This document shows positions 17,168 through 25,923 of a DNA stretch of 64,000 nt, one piece after another (within the stretch, counting starts at the first letter, position 1; every line of letters begins with the position of its first letter). This DNA comes from Pandoraea sp. PE-S2T-3. Its GTDB lineage: Bacteria; Pseudomonadota; Gammaproteobacteria; Burkholderiales; Burkholderiaceae. A program made the position numbers and the translations under genes. The notes beneath the pieces are model-generated. The model saw only the letters and a program-made list of their open reading frames with translations, was not told the origin of the DNA and made no database searches. The stretch spans positions 62,001 through 126,000 of the forward strand of contig NZ_NGUQ01000033.1 of NCBI RefSeq assembly GCF_002179965.1, written 5' to 3'.

Positions 17168-17199
17168 ACGACGCCCGGCAAAGGCGCCGCCTTTTTTCA
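17168..17199 (+). terminator. Probable terminator behind the TRIC-like gene
   Basis: GACGCC-CGGCAAA-GGCGCC can pair with one mismatch and is followed by GCC and TTTTTT. It lies 30 bp past the stop codon. The stem is imperfect, so the call is tentative. Confidence 0.4.
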
Positions 17200-17218
17200 T
17201 CGCTTGATCACGTCAGCG

Positions 17219-17248
17219 CGTCATCTCGTCATCTCGTCATCTCGTCAT
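17219..17248. repeat. Tandem octamer repeat CGTCATCT
   Basis: Three perfect copies of CGTCATCT (17219-17242) plus a partial CGTCAT. The repeat covers the stop codon and 3' flank of the citrate synthase-like gene, so a change in copy number could alter its last codons. Confidence 0.8.
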
Positions 17249-18570
17249 TGCGCCTTGGGCGTATCGACGGGCGACGCGACGGCTGGCTCGATCGGCCCCC
17301 CAAAGCCGTACTTCGCGCGCGGGCGCAGCATGAACGCCTGCGTGCGCTGTTCCATCACATGCGCCACCCAGCCAGCCGAGCGGCCGATCACCCAGATCGC
17401 CGTCGCGGTACCGTCCGGCAAGCCGAGGGCACGTGCCAGCACCACGATGCCCATGGCCAAACCCGGGTGCGCACTCAACTCCGAGCGCATGCGCGCCAGA
17501 AAATCGAGCGTCAGGCGAGTCCCCGCCGCGCGCTGAGTGTCGATACCCGCCGCCTCATCGCGCTGCGCCGCGAGTTCAGCCAGTTGCATCATCAGGTCCG
17601 CGCGCGCATCGCCGCCCGGATATAGCGGATGGTTGAAGGCGAACAGGCTCGCGCCATATTCGCGCACCCGGTCCTTGCGCGAATCGAGCGCGTCGAGCGG
17701 TTCGCATAGCAGCAGCGTCTCGATCTTCTCCGTGCTGGTACCCGTTGAAAAACCGATGTGCGAGCCGATAGCCGCGGCCACGCAACTGAACAGGTCGGCA
17801 TTGGTCGACGCCGCCACCCGTGCCGCAAACGTCGCCGGCGCCAACTCGTTATCGGCGGTCAGCACCAGCGCCGCGTTCACTGCGCGCAGGTTCTCCGGCG
17901 TCACCTCGGCACCCGCTGCGCGCAAGATCTGCGCCGCTACGGTCTCGTCGGCGGTGCGTGCCACGTACGCGCGCTTTGGTCCGAGAAACCCCACGCATCC
18001 CGCCATGCAATGCAGCATCAGACGTGCGGCCTGCACCGCGCTACCATCGGCAATTTCGCGCGGCCCGCGCCCCTGCATCGCCAGCGCAAACGGCACCATG
18101 CCCAGCAAATTACCGATGTCTGCGCTGGCCACTTCGCCGTTGTAGGTCGAGAGAAAACGCAACACGTCCGGCGGCGTCTCCTGCGGCGACCACACAGCGA
18201 GGCTGTCCTGCCAGATGCCGGTCATCAGCAGGTGCACCACCGACTCGAACGATGCCCCGGCGCTCGCCAGATCCGTCGCCAGCCGGTTGCGATAACGCGG
18301 CCCGTGCGGCGTGATCTGGGTAATCGCCGAATGCAACACCGGGTCACCGAAGCGCATGGTCGATTCGGCCACCGAGCCCGTCGGTGCGCGCCCGCGCTTG
18401 CGGGTGCCCAGACGCTCCACATCGCGGCGCAGGTAGAGGCTCTTGCGGCCATCCTCGTGCGGTCGCGCCCGGATCAACCCCCGGCTCACATAGGCGTACA
18501 ACGTGGCCGGTTTGATCTCCAGCAGCGCGAGCACTTCTTCACGCGTCATCAAGTCGTTTTGTTGCGTCAT
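17245..18570 (-). CDS. Citrate synthase-like protein fused to a DNA-binding domain, catalytic His missing
   Basis: 441 residues. The N-terminus (~8-55, MTREEVLALLEIKPATLYAY) is an excisionase/MerR-like helix-turn-helix; the rest is a citrate synthase fold. Aligning by eye to bacterial citrate synthases, the LHADHEL motif reads LTADNEL (Asn241 for His) and GPLHGGAN reads GFSTGTST (Thr276 for His), while the Asp of HPLYPGGDARA is kept (Asp321). Both catalytic histidines are therefore replaced. I infer a regulator or a binding protein for an acyl-CoA or oxoacid, not a working synthase. The start at 18570 (MTQQND) is preferred over 18603. A palindromic AT-rich site lies ~100 bp upstream, and the MFS gene diverges from it. 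Confidence 0.75.
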   Translation of the reverse strand: MTQQNDLMTREEVLALLEIKPATLYAYVSRGLIRARPHEDGRKSLYLRRDVERLGTRKRGRAPTGSVAESTMRFGDPVLHSAITQITPHGPRYRNRLATDLASAGASFESVVHLLMTGIWQDSLAVWSPQETPPDVLRFLSTYNGEVASADIGNLLGMVPFALAMQGRGPREIADGSAVQAARLMLHCMAGCVGFLGPKRAYVARTADETVAAQILRAAGAEVTPENLRAVNAALVLTADNELAPATFAARVAASTNADLFSCVAAAIGSHIGFSTGTSTEKIETLLLCEPLDALDSRKDRVREYGASLFAFNHPLYPGGDARADLMMQLAELAAQRDEAAGIDTQRAAGTRLTLDFLARMRSELSAHPGLAMGIVVLARALGLPDGTATAIWVIGRSAGWVAHVMEQRTQAFMLRPRAKYGFGGPIEPAVASPVDTPKAQ

Positions 18571-18666
18571 CGTATTCCCCGGGGAAACCCGTACCCTGCG
18601 CAACCCCTTGCCGGATAAGGATTCCCGTCATGCATTCGTCAAAGATCCGTCACATGATGCCACAGT

Positions 18667-18694
18667 GATATTGACTTTAATAATCAATATTGAT
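18667..18694. promoter_or_regulatory. Palindromic AT-rich site between the citrate synthase-like gene and the MFS gene
   Basis: ATCAATATTGAT (18683-18694) is a perfect 12-bp palindrome, and ATATTGA at 18668-18674 is inverted again at 18684-18690. It is in the 226-bp divergent intergenic region, 103 bp before the MFS start. A likely operator, plausibly for the adjacent DNA-binding citrate synthase-like protein. Confidence 0.5.
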
Positions 18695-18796
18695 AAACAC
18701 AAAATCGGCCAGTAAAGTCAACTCCGAACACACAACAAAGGCACTGCGGGACCGGGTTCGTCCGGCGCTCAGCAGGCCGACCATCGGAGACAAGGC

Positions 18797-20161
18797 ATGG
18801 CCCAGAACATCCCATCGGGGTACGCCGAACGCATCGACGTTCGCGACACCCTGCAAGCCGCCCCGCTAGGGGCCTATCACTTCAAGCTGGCGATTCTGCT
18901 GGCGCTCATCCTGCTGTTCGACGGCTACGACCTCTACAACGCCGCCTACATCGTTCATGACGTGGCCTCGCTCTGGCATATGTCGCCGAGCCAGATCGGC
19001 GTGCTGCTGTCGTGCGGACTGGCCGGTTTTGCGGCGGGCTCTGCCGCCTCGGGTCTGTTCAGCGACCGTATCGGACGCCGCCGCGTGCTGCTCACCGGTA
19101 TCTGGCTCGCGGGGCTTTTCAGTCTCGCGATTGCGCTCTTCGCGCATGACCTGACCACGTTCATTGCGCTGCGTTTCGTGATGGGCATCTCGCTCGGCTT
19201 GCTCATGCCGGTGGCTGTGACCTACATCAACGAGATCGCGCCGAAGCGCAGTGCCAACGTCTTCACCATCGTGTTTTTCACCTGCGGCTGGATCGGCGGT
19301 GCCACTGCGTCGGGCTTCATCGCGGCGTGGCTGATTCCGCAGTACGGCTGGCAGAGCATGTATTTCGTCGGCGCGCTGTCGGTGGTGCTGGCGCTGGTGT
19401 TGCAGTTCGTATTGCCGGAATCGGTGTCGTTTCTCGCGAGTCGCGGCCATCAGGACGCCGTGCGGGCGCAACTCACCCGCCTGTGGCCTGCCCGCGCAGC
19501 GGAGTTTGCCAATGCCGTCTTCACGTCGCCCGACGCTGGCGTGAAAGCCGGTTCCGTCGCGGCACTGTTCTCCGGCGCGTTCCGCCGTCAGACGTTGTGT
19601 TTCTGGGCGATGGGTGCACTATCGCTGTTCTCGTCGTACGGGCTGTCGGGCTGGTTGCCGACCATCATGTTGAGGCGCGGCGAAAACCTCTCGACGAGTT
19701 TTGCCTACGGCTCGCTGCTGGTATTCGCATCGGCCTTCGGCAGCCTGATCTGTGGCGTGGTCGCCGACCGCATCGGCAACCGCCGTCTGGCCATGTCGCT
19801 GGCGTGGCTGGCGGGGGCGGCCGCCATCGGCGTGCTCGCCGTCGCGACCGGCGGCAAGGTGACGTTTCTCGGCATCGTCGTCGCGGGCATGTTCGTGATC
19901 GGCACGCAGACGGTGCTCAACAATCTCGTTGCCGTGAGCTACCCGACGGAGATTCGCAGCACCGCTGTCGGCCTGTATCTGGGTATCGCACGCGTCGGTG
20001 CCATGTGCGGCCCAGCCATCGCAGGCGTGCTGCAACAGGCCACCGGTGGCGCAGGCGCCATGTTCGTGGTGCTGGGCGCCGCGCTGGTGAGCGCCGCCGC
20101 GCTCGTGTTCCTCGTGGCCCGGCCCGAAAGCCTGCCGAAAGCCCCCGCCTTCGGTCACTGA
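18797..20161 (+). CDS. MFS transporter, aromatic acid:H+ symporter type
   Basis: 454 residues with twelve predicted membrane helices. The loop motif GLFSDRIGRRRVLL after helix 2 and the early DGYDLYN motif in helix 1 are characteristic of the AAHS group, which takes up benzoate-type acids. The start has GGAGAC eight bases upstream. It is followed at 71 bp by a dihydroxyphthalate decarboxylase-like gene, and is probably in the same transcript, so the substrate is likely an aromatic carboxylate. Confidence 0.88.
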   Translation: MAQNIPSGYAERIDVRDTLQAAPLGAYHFKLAILLALILLFDGYDLYNAAYIVHDVASLWHMSPSQIGVLLSCGLAGFAAGSAASGLFSDRIGRRRVLLTGIWLAGLFSLAIALFAHDLTTFIALRFVMGISLGLLMPVAVTYINEIAPKRSANVFTIVFFTCGWIGGATASGFIAAWLIPQYGWQSMYFVGALSVVLALVLQFVLPESVSFLASRGHQDAVRAQLTRLWPARAAEFANAVFTSPDAGVKAGSVAALFSGAFRRQTLCFWAMGALSLFSSYGLSGWLPTIMLRRGENLSTSFAYGSLLVFASAFGSLICGVVADRIGNRRLAMSLAWLAGAAAIGVLAVATGGKVTFLGIVVAGMFVIGTQTVLNNLVAVSYPTEIRSTAVGLYLGIARVGAMCGPAIAGVLQQATGGAGAMFVVLGAALVSAAALVFLVARPESLPKAPAFGH

Positions 20162-20232
20162 ATCGGCTTCATGCAGTTCGGCGCGGGCATCCGAGCGATG
20201 TCTGCGCCCCTCCCCCGACATTGGAACGCGTC

Positions 20233-21222
20233 ATGTCCAAGCTCACGCTCTCGCTCGCCATCAACGACTATGACCATGTGCGCGATCTGCTCACCGGCCG
20301 TGTCGCCGCCGAAGGTATCGAACTGGTGCCGTCGGTGCTGCCGGTCGAGGAGATCTTTTATCGCACCACCCACTTTCAGGAATGGGACCTCTCGGAGATG
20401 TCGCTGGCGAAGTACGCGTCACTGCGCTCGCAGGGCGACGATCGTCTGATCGGCTTGCCGGTGTTTCCCTCCCGGGTGTTCCGGCTCTCGTCGCTGTATG
20501 TGCGCAGCGATGGCAGCGTGCGCTCGCCGGCTGACCTGCGCGGCAAACGCGTCGGCGTGCCCGAGTGGGCGCAGACCGCCGCCGTCTATTCGCGCGGGTG
20601 GCTGGCCCACGAGCAAGGTGTCGCGCTGGAAGACATCGAGTGGGTGCAAGGTGGCGTGAATCAGGCGGGGCGGCGCGAAAAGGTCGACGTGCAACTGCCC
20701 GCCGGTGTGCGTTACCGGCCGTCACCCGATCGCTCGCTAACCGCGCTGCTGCTCGACGGCGAGATCGACGCCATCCTCAGTGCGCGACCTCCCGCACCAC
20801 CGCCCGGACGGGAAGGCGAAGTCGTGCGCCTGTTCAAGGACTTTGCGGGGGAAGAACGCGCCTATTTCGGCAAGACCGGCATCTTCCCGATCATGCATCT
20901 GATCGTGATGCGTCGTGAAGTGTTTGCCGCCAACCGCTGGATCGCGGGCAACCTGATGAAGGCCTTCACGCAGGCGAAAGACGCCAGCATTGCGCGGCTC
21001 GACGACATCACGTGTTCGCACTTCCCGTTGCCGTGGATGAGCGAGCACACGGCGTCAGCGCGCGCCATGTTCGGTGCCGACCCATGGCCCTACGGCATTG
21101 CGGCCAATCGCATCACCCTCGACGCCTTCCTGCGCTTTGCCTTCGAACAAGGCGTTTGCCATCGCTCGATGCAGGCCGACGACCTGTTTCCGCCCGAAAT
21201 GCACGCGGCAGTCCGAGTCTGA
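20233..21222 (+). CDS. 4,5-dihydroxyphthalate decarboxylase-like protein
   Basis: 329 residues with a periplasmic-binding-like fold but no signal peptide. It begins SKLTLSLAINDYDHVRDLL and contains LRGKRVGVPEWAQTAAV, GVNQAGRREK and FKDFAGEERAYF, features I associate with the Pht5/4,5-dihydroxyphthalate decarboxylase family. The start at 20233 follows a 71-bp gap; the long upstream open frame is a shadow of the MFS gene. With the class II aldolase behind it, it may decarboxylate a hydroxylated aromatic or ring-derived acid; the exact substrate cannot be read. Confidence 0.75.
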   Translation: MSKLTLSLAINDYDHVRDLLTGRVAAEGIELVPSVLPVEEIFYRTTHFQEWDLSEMSLAKYASLRSQGDDRLIGLPVFPSRVFRLSSLYVRSDGSVRSPADLRGKRVGVPEWAQTAAVYSRGWLAHEQGVALEDIEWVQGGVNQAGRREKVDVQLPAGVRYRPSPDRSLTALLLDGEIDAILSARPPAPPPGREGEVVRLFKDFAGEERAYFGKTGIFPIMHLIVMRREVFAANRWIAGNLMKAFTQAKDASIARLDDITCSHFPLPWMSEHTASARAMFGADPWPYGIAANRITLDAFLRFAFEQGVCHRSMQADDLFPPEMHAAVRV

Positions 21223-21271
21223 GACACCCCCTTCCATCGCCATTTTTTGTCGCAATTTTTCGCTGAACACC

Positions 21272-22036
21272 ATGATGCAAACCACCACGCCCTACACCCC
21301 CGCCGTCACCGAGCACGACGCACAATCCATCGCGCAACTGCTGGAAGACCTCGCTTCGGCCAATCACATCCTTGCGCATCACGAAGTGCTCGATGGCTTC
21401 GGTCACGTGAGCGCGCGCGATCCGCGCAACCCGCAGCATTTCCTGATCGCGCAGTCGATGGCGCCGGAGCTGGTCACGCCCGACGACATCCTCACCCTCG
21501 ATTTCGATTGCCAGCCGGTCGACGGCGACACCCGCAAGCGCTATCTGGAGACGTGGATTCACAGCGAGATTTACCGCGCGCGGCCCGATGTTATGTCGAT
21601 CGTGCACAGCCATGCGCCGTCGGTGATTCCGTTCGCGGCGTCGAGCGTGCGCCTGCGCCCGGTGTATCACATGGCGGGTTTTCTCGGCAGCGGCTCGCCG
21701 GTGTTCGACATCCGCCATTGCTTCGGTTGCACCGACATGCTCGTGCGCAACAGCGATCAGGGCAAGGCACTGGCCGACACACTGGGCGAGTTCGACGTTG
21801 CGCTCATGCGCGGCCACGGCTTCGTGACCACCGGCCCGTCACTGCCCGCGTCGGTGTATCGCGCGATCTACACCTCGCTGAACGCCGACATGCAGTACAA
21901 GGCCGTCACGCTCGGTGGCGACGTGACCTATCTCGATGAAGAGGAAGGCAAACGCTCGACGGCGACCAATCTTGGCGTGATGGAGCGGCCGTGGACGTTG
22001 TGGAAACGTCAGGTCGCGGCGCTCAGAAAAGATTAA
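21272..22036 (+). CDS. Class II aldolase/adducin-family protein, probable decarboxylase
   Basis: 254 residues. The class II aldolase zinc site is visible: the paired histidines of VHSHAPSVIPF and the C-terminal His of MRGHGFVTTG. Relatives in aromatic degradation act as dihydroxyphthalate or related decarboxylases. Start at 21272 (MMQTTTPYT) or the next ATG at 21275; upstream residues are shadow. It lies 49 bp behind the dihydroxyphthalate decarboxylase-like gene, same strand, so the two probably act on one pathway. Confidence 0.8.
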   Translation: MMQTTTPYTPAVTEHDAQSIAQLLEDLASANHILAHHEVLDGFGHVSARDPRNPQHFLIAQSMAPELVTPDDILTLDFDCQPVDGDTRKRYLETWIHSEIYRARPDVMSIVHSHAPSVIPFAASSVRLRPVYHMAGFLGSGSPVFDIRHCFGCTDMLVRNSDQGKALADTLGEFDVALMRGHGFVTTGPSLPASVYRAIYTSLNADMQYKAVTLGGDVTYLDEEEGKRSTATNLGVMERPWTLWKRQVAALRKD

Positions 22037-22058
22037 GAAGTTCGGAATAGGACGCGAG

Positions 22059-22616
22059 TCAGCGCTTGCCGTGACCGAGTGCATCCATAGCAGTCTGCGT
22101 GATGATCGGCCGCCACTCGCGCTTCTGATCGGCGCGCACGGCCTGCAAGGCGGTTGCGCCCAGACCGGCGAATGCGCTGGTGACGCGCACGATGCGTTCG
22201 AGATCGAACTTCGTCAGATCGATGCCCAGCGCGTCGTACAGAATCATGCCGATTTCGATCAGCGCCGGATCGCCGTCCGGCGCGTTGTCGGAAATCCGGT
22301 TGGAAAACGCCGACACGCCCGGCCAGTCGTAGGTGAATTGCACGGCATCGTCGACCAATGCCCGGTCACGCTCGATGCCGACCGGAATCCCTTTCACCCG
22401 CTCGCGCAACTCGATCATGTGGTTGCGCACCACGTCGACCGCCGCTTCGTAGATCGCCAGTTTGCTCGGGAAGTGATGCAGCAGCCCGGCCTTGGAGTAA
22501 TTGACGGCGTCCGCGATCTGCTGGAGCGACGTCTGCTCGAACCCGTGGCGGGCGAACAGACCGGCGGCGCGTTCAATGATATCGGCGTTGATTTCGGCTT
22601 TCGTCGGCTTGGGCAT
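22059..22616 (-). CDS. TetR-family regulator
   Basis: 185 residues. Typical TetR HTH at ~10-55 (RAAGLFARHGFEQTSLQQIA, NYSKAGLLHHFPSK) with a divergent helical ligand domain. It converges on the aldolase-type gene (22 bp between stops), so it may control the aromatic-acid island, although its own promoter region is shared with nothing on the other side. Effector unknown. Confidence 0.88.
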   Translation of the reverse strand: MPKPTKAEINADIIERAAGLFARHGFEQTSLQQIADAVNYSKAGLLHHFPSKLAIYEAAVDVVRNHMIELRERVKGIPVGIERDRALVDDAVQFTYDWPGVSAFSNRISDNAPDGDPALIEIGMILYDALGIDLTKFDLERIVRVTSAFAGLGATALQAVRADQKREWRPIITQTAMDALGHGKR

Positions 22617-22685
22617 GCGGTGAGGGACTCGGAAGCAATGGCGTGGGATAGACGGATTTTATAACTTCGGCGCACGCCCCAGCCG

Positions 22686-23363
22686 TTAGCGATGTGCCGA
22701 CGCCTTGCCCGCGAGGAGATCAGCCACTTCACCCACGTGACGCGTCACCGCCATTTTTCCGGCAGCGGACCACGCTTCAAACGAAGTGGTCCCGCTCACC
22801 ATGCCGATAAACCCGGTGCCCGCCCCCTCGGCCGCTTGCGCATCGACCGCGTGATCGCCGACGTAGATCGCCTGCGCCGCCACAAGGCCCAGATGGCCCA
22901 GCGCCTGCGCGATCCCCTCAGGGTCCGGCTTGTGGCGCTGCACGTCGTCTCCGCCGACGATCACGTCGACCTGCGAGCGCAGTCCGGCCCGCGTGAGAAT
23001 GGCATCGATCCGGTGGCGGAACTTGGTCGAAACGATCGCGACCGCGAGCCCCTGTTCGCGCAGCGCCGCCAGCAAGCCGGGGACTTCCGGATAGATGCGC
23101 GTCGATTGCACCATGATCTCGTCCGCGCGCGACACGAATAACCGCACGAACGCCTCCGCGCGGGCGGCATCTTCATCCCCGCTCAGCGTGTGAAACATGA
23201 TCGGCAGCGGCAGCCCGATCACGCCGCGAATCTGCGCCGGTGTCGCCATCTCGCATTCGAGACGCGTCAGCGCGTATTGCGTGCATTCGACAATGGCCTC
23301 GGAGGAGTCGGCCAGCGTCAGATCGAAATCGAAAATCACAGCCCGGATAGCTTGCGTCGGCAT
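22686..23363 (-). CDS. HAD-superfamily hydrolase, phosphoglycolate phosphatase-like
   Basis: 225 residues. Motif I FDFDLTLADSS (nucleophile Asp), motif II VSTKFRHR, conserved Lys in RHKPDPEGI and motif IV YVGDHAVDA give a complete HAD active site with a helical cap, as in phosphoglycolate phosphatase and pyrophosphatase relatives. Single gene; the substrate is not determined. Confidence 0.88.
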   Translation of the reverse strand: MPTQAIRAVIFDFDLTLADSSEAIVECTQYALTRLECEMATPAQIRGVIGLPLPIMFHTLSGDEDAARAEAFVRLFVSRADEIMVQSTRIYPEVPGLLAALREQGLAVAIVSTKFRHRIDAILTRAGLRSQVDVIVGGDDVQRHKPDPEGIAQALGHLGLVAAQAIYVGDHAVDAQAAEGAGTGFIGMVSGTTSFEAWSAAGKMAVTRHVGEVADLLAGKASAHR

Positions 23364-23422
23364 ACGTCGTGTCGTTGTCTTGAAGTGATGTGTCGTGAAG
23401 CGGCGTGATGGGGATCACGGCA

Positions 23423-23782
23423 TCAGTCGGATTTTTCGTGGTCGGCTGCGTCGAACCCGGACGGGTCCCGCGTGGCCCATTGTTTCGCCCAGCCCAGCAG
23501 CGGCTGTAGCGCCGCCTCCAGCCGGCGGCCCTCGTCGGTCATGCGATACCCGCCTTCAGCGTGCTCGACCAGCCCGGTCGCTTTCAATTCCGTCAGCCGG
23601 GTATTGAGCAAACGCGCATTCGTCTCGCACGCCTCTTGCAGCGCCCGAAACGTCATCGGCGCACCGCGCAGCTCCCACAGGATTCGCAACGCAGTGCGCC
23701 GTCCCAGCAAATCGAGCACGACCATGATGGGTCGGCCCGACTTCGATCCGCGTACGGATTGTCCGATTTTTGGCGTCGTCAT
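23423..23782 (-). CDS. HxlR-family winged-helix regulator
   Basis: 119 residues. The HxlR/MarR-like fold is shown by LLGRRTALRILWELRGAPMT, FRALQEACETNARLLNTRLT and GGYRMTDEGRRL. It is divergent from the TauE/SafE exporter with 48 bp between starts, the usual arrangement for a local regulator and its target. Confidence 0.88.
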   Translation of the reverse strand: MTTPKIGQSVRGSKSGRPIMVVLDLLGRRTALRILWELRGAPMTFRALQEACETNARLLNTRLTELKATGLVEHAEGGYRMTDEGRRLEAALQPLLGWAKQWATRDPSGFDAADHEKSD

Positions 23783-23830
23783 GCTTTACAAAGTAAAGCG
23801 TCATGCCTAAGCTGTCAATTGTTGCAAGCC

Positions 23831-24607
23831 ATGGACATCTCCATGCAATCACTGGTTCTTATTCCCGGCGCGGGCTTGCTGGCCGGCGCCATGAACGCGC
23901 TGGCGGGCGGCGGTTCGTTCGTGAGCCTGCCCGCGCTGATCGCGGTCGGCGTGCCTCCTGTGCAGGCGAATGCTTCCAGCACCGTCGCGCTGTTCCCCAG
24001 CGGCGTCGCCAGCGCCTGGGTGTACCGCCATGACATCAGCCCGATTGGGCAGGTGTCGATGCGCGCCCTGCTGATTACCACCCTATTGGGCGGATTCGCG
24101 GGCGCCGGATTGCTGCTGCACACGTCGTCGCAGGCGTTCTCGTTTGCGCTGCCGTGGTTGCTGCTCCTTGCCAGCCTTGCACTGACCTTCGGCCGGCGAA
24201 TCGGTGAAGCGTTGCGCGGACGTTGGACCATTCACGCGTATGCAGTGCTGGCTATCCAGTTCCTGCTGGGCATCTACGGCGGCTACTTCGGCGGCGCGGT
24301 GGGCATCATGATGGTGGCCGTCTGGGGGCTGCTCGACGGGCGCGACATCAAGGGCCTGAACGCGCTTCGCACGCTGCTCGTGACGGTCGCCAACGCGAGT
24401 GCGGTTTCTATCTTCATCGGCGCACACGCCGTGCAATGGCCCGAGACGATCACGATGCTGATTGCCGCGACCATCGGCGGCTATCTCGGCGCCCACGCCG
24501 GACGCCGCGCCCCATCGCATGTCATCCGCGCAGGCACCCTGCTGCTGACGTACTGCGTCACGCTCGTATTCTTCGTGCGGACTTACGGGCCTTCGTCATG
24601 GCATTGA
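23831..24607 (+). CDS. TauE/SafE-family sulfite/organosulfonate exporter
   Basis: 258 residues with about eight membrane helices and the family repeats GAMNALAGGGSFVSLPAL (first) and GIYGGYFGGAVGIMMVAV (second). Members export sulfite or sulfonates from sulfur-compound breakdown. Start at 23831 or ATG at 23843. The frame extends upstream over the HxlR gene but that part is a shadow. Shares a 48-bp promoter region with the HxlR gene. Confidence 0.88.
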   Translation: MDISMQSLVLIPGAGLLAGAMNALAGGGSFVSLPALIAVGVPPVQANASSTVALFPSGVASAWVYRHDISPIGQVSMRALLITTLLGGFAGAGLLLHTSSQAFSFALPWLLLLASLALTFGRRIGEALRGRWTIHAYAVLAIQFLLGIYGGYFGGAVGIMMVAVWGLLDGRDIKGLNALRTLLVTVANASAVSIFIGAHAVQWPETITMLIAATIGGYLGAHAGRRAPSHVIRAGTLLLTYCVTLVFFVRTYGPSSWH

Positions 24608-24659
24608 CGTCAAGCGCCCACGCGTTACGCGAAACCGATGACGATACGGTCAGGTCATC

Positions 24660-25823
24660 TCAATGCAGCGCCTGAAAAGCTCGACAGATCGCAGGATTCG
24701 TCTCGAACCCGATGCCGGGCGCTTGTGGCACGCCGGTATGCCCCTGCGTCACTTGCAAGCCCTCGGCCAATCCGCAGAACGGTGCGAAAGCAAACGGCGT
24801 GACCTCCGCGCCACCCAGCCCGAGTGCTGCGCAAAGGTGCAGCGAGAACAGATGGCCCCCATGCGGCCAGAATGCGCTGCGCGCCCAGCCGGCCGCCGTC
24901 ATCGTCTCGAGAATCCGCAGATAGCCGGGCACGCCATAGCAATGCACGGGGTCGAACACGAGCACGTCGCGGGCCGGACTCAGCCCGCCGTGGCGTGCGA
25001 GCAGTCGTGCCTCAGCCTGCGAGAACAGCGCCTCGCCAGCCGCAATCGCGCCGCCGTACGTCGCCGCAATGTCGGTTTGCGTCGCGAAGTCGAGCGGGTC
25101 GCAAATGTCCTCGAACCAGTGGAGTCCGTACCCGGCGAGCGCTCTGGCGGCAGTCAGTCCGGCCTCAAGATCGAACCGGTTCATGGCGTCGATGGCCAGA
25201 TGATTTGCGCCCGCCAGTTGACGTGCCGCCGCTTCGATACGGCGCAGATCCTGATCCAGCGGCGCGCTGGCGATCTTGATCTTCGCGTGCGTAAAGCCGA
25301 GATCCACACAGCGCTTTATCTCGTCGGACAAGCGCGCCAGATCATCATGCGGATACTGATAACCGCCACCCGCATAGACGGCCACGCGGGGCGCGTGCGG
25401 CACTTCCCGGCCCAGCTTGTCGGCGAGAAAGCGATAAAGCGGCAAGTCTGCGATCTTCGCCGCGGCATCCCAGATCGCCATGTCCAGCGTACCCACGGCG
25501 ACGCATCGCTCGCCATGACCGCCGGGCTTCTCGCCGGCCATCATCACGTCCCATGCCCGCAACGGGTCCAAGTTGCCGCCGTTGTCGTCGGCAAGTTCAC
25601 TGTCTCGGGCCGCCAACAGACGCGGGGCAAATCGTTCGCGAATCAATCCGCCCTGCCCGAAACGTCCGATGGACGCATAGCCGTAGCCGATCACCGGTTT
25701 GCCATCGCGTACTGCGTCAGTCGTGACGGCGACCAGACTCGTCGTCAAACCGCCCGAGGCAATGGCTGGGTCGGCGTACCGGGAAACGGGGATGGTGTGC
25801 TCGCGAATCGCCGTGATGCGCAT
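24660..25823 (-). CDS. Enolase-superfamily dehydratase, D-tartrate dehydratase-like
   Basis: 387 residues. N-terminal capping domain and (beta/alpha)7-beta barrel of the mandelate racemase group. Visible are MMAGEKPGGHGER, the KxK-type catalytic Lys pair in THAKIKIAS, metal ligands in LAIDAMN, WFEDICD and IAAGEALF, and the catalytic His in FWPHGGH. The overall pattern closely recalls D(-)-tartrate dehydratase, which converts D-tartrate to oxaloacetate, but a related acid sugar is possible. I chose the start at 25823 (MRITAIREHTIP) as it fits the family N-terminus. Divergent from an AraC regulator. Confidence 0.82.
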   Translation of the reverse strand: MRITAIREHTIPVSRYADPAIASGGLTTSLVAVTTDAVRDGKPVIGYGYASIGRFGQGGLIRERFAPRLLAARDSELADDNGGNLDPLRAWDVMMAGEKPGGHGERCVAVGTLDMAIWDAAAKIADLPLYRFLADKLGREVPHAPRVAVYAGGGYQYPHDDLARLSDEIKRCVDLGFTHAKIKIASAPLDQDLRRIEAAARQLAGANHLAIDAMNRFDLEAGLTAARALAGYGLHWFEDICDPLDFATQTDIAATYGGAIAAGEALFSQAEARLLARHGGLSPARDVLVFDPVHCYGVPGYLRILETMTAAGWARSAFWPHGGHLFSLHLCAALGLGGAEVTPFAFAPFCGLAEGLQVTQGHTGVPQAPGIGFETNPAICRAFQALH

Positions 25824-25923
25824 GGACAACCTCGTAGTGTCGAAAAACGACGTGCCGGGCAATGGGGCTGCATGCACCTGCCCGTCTCAATTTGCCGTCA
25901 ATACTAACGACGAACGCGAGAAC

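Noticed and set aside
17168-17248. Possible CRISPR-like repeat from the CGTCATCT units
   Set aside because: Units are 8 bp with no spacers; a simple tandem repeat.
19327-20232. N-terminal extension of the dihydroxyphthalate decarboxylase-like frame
   Set aside because: It overlaps the MFS gene in another frame and has no coding look; the family start is at 20233.
24663-25907. Plus-strand open frame of 414 codons across the tartrate dehydratase-like gene
   Set aside because: Shadow of the enolase-superfamily gene on the minus strand, no recognisable domain.
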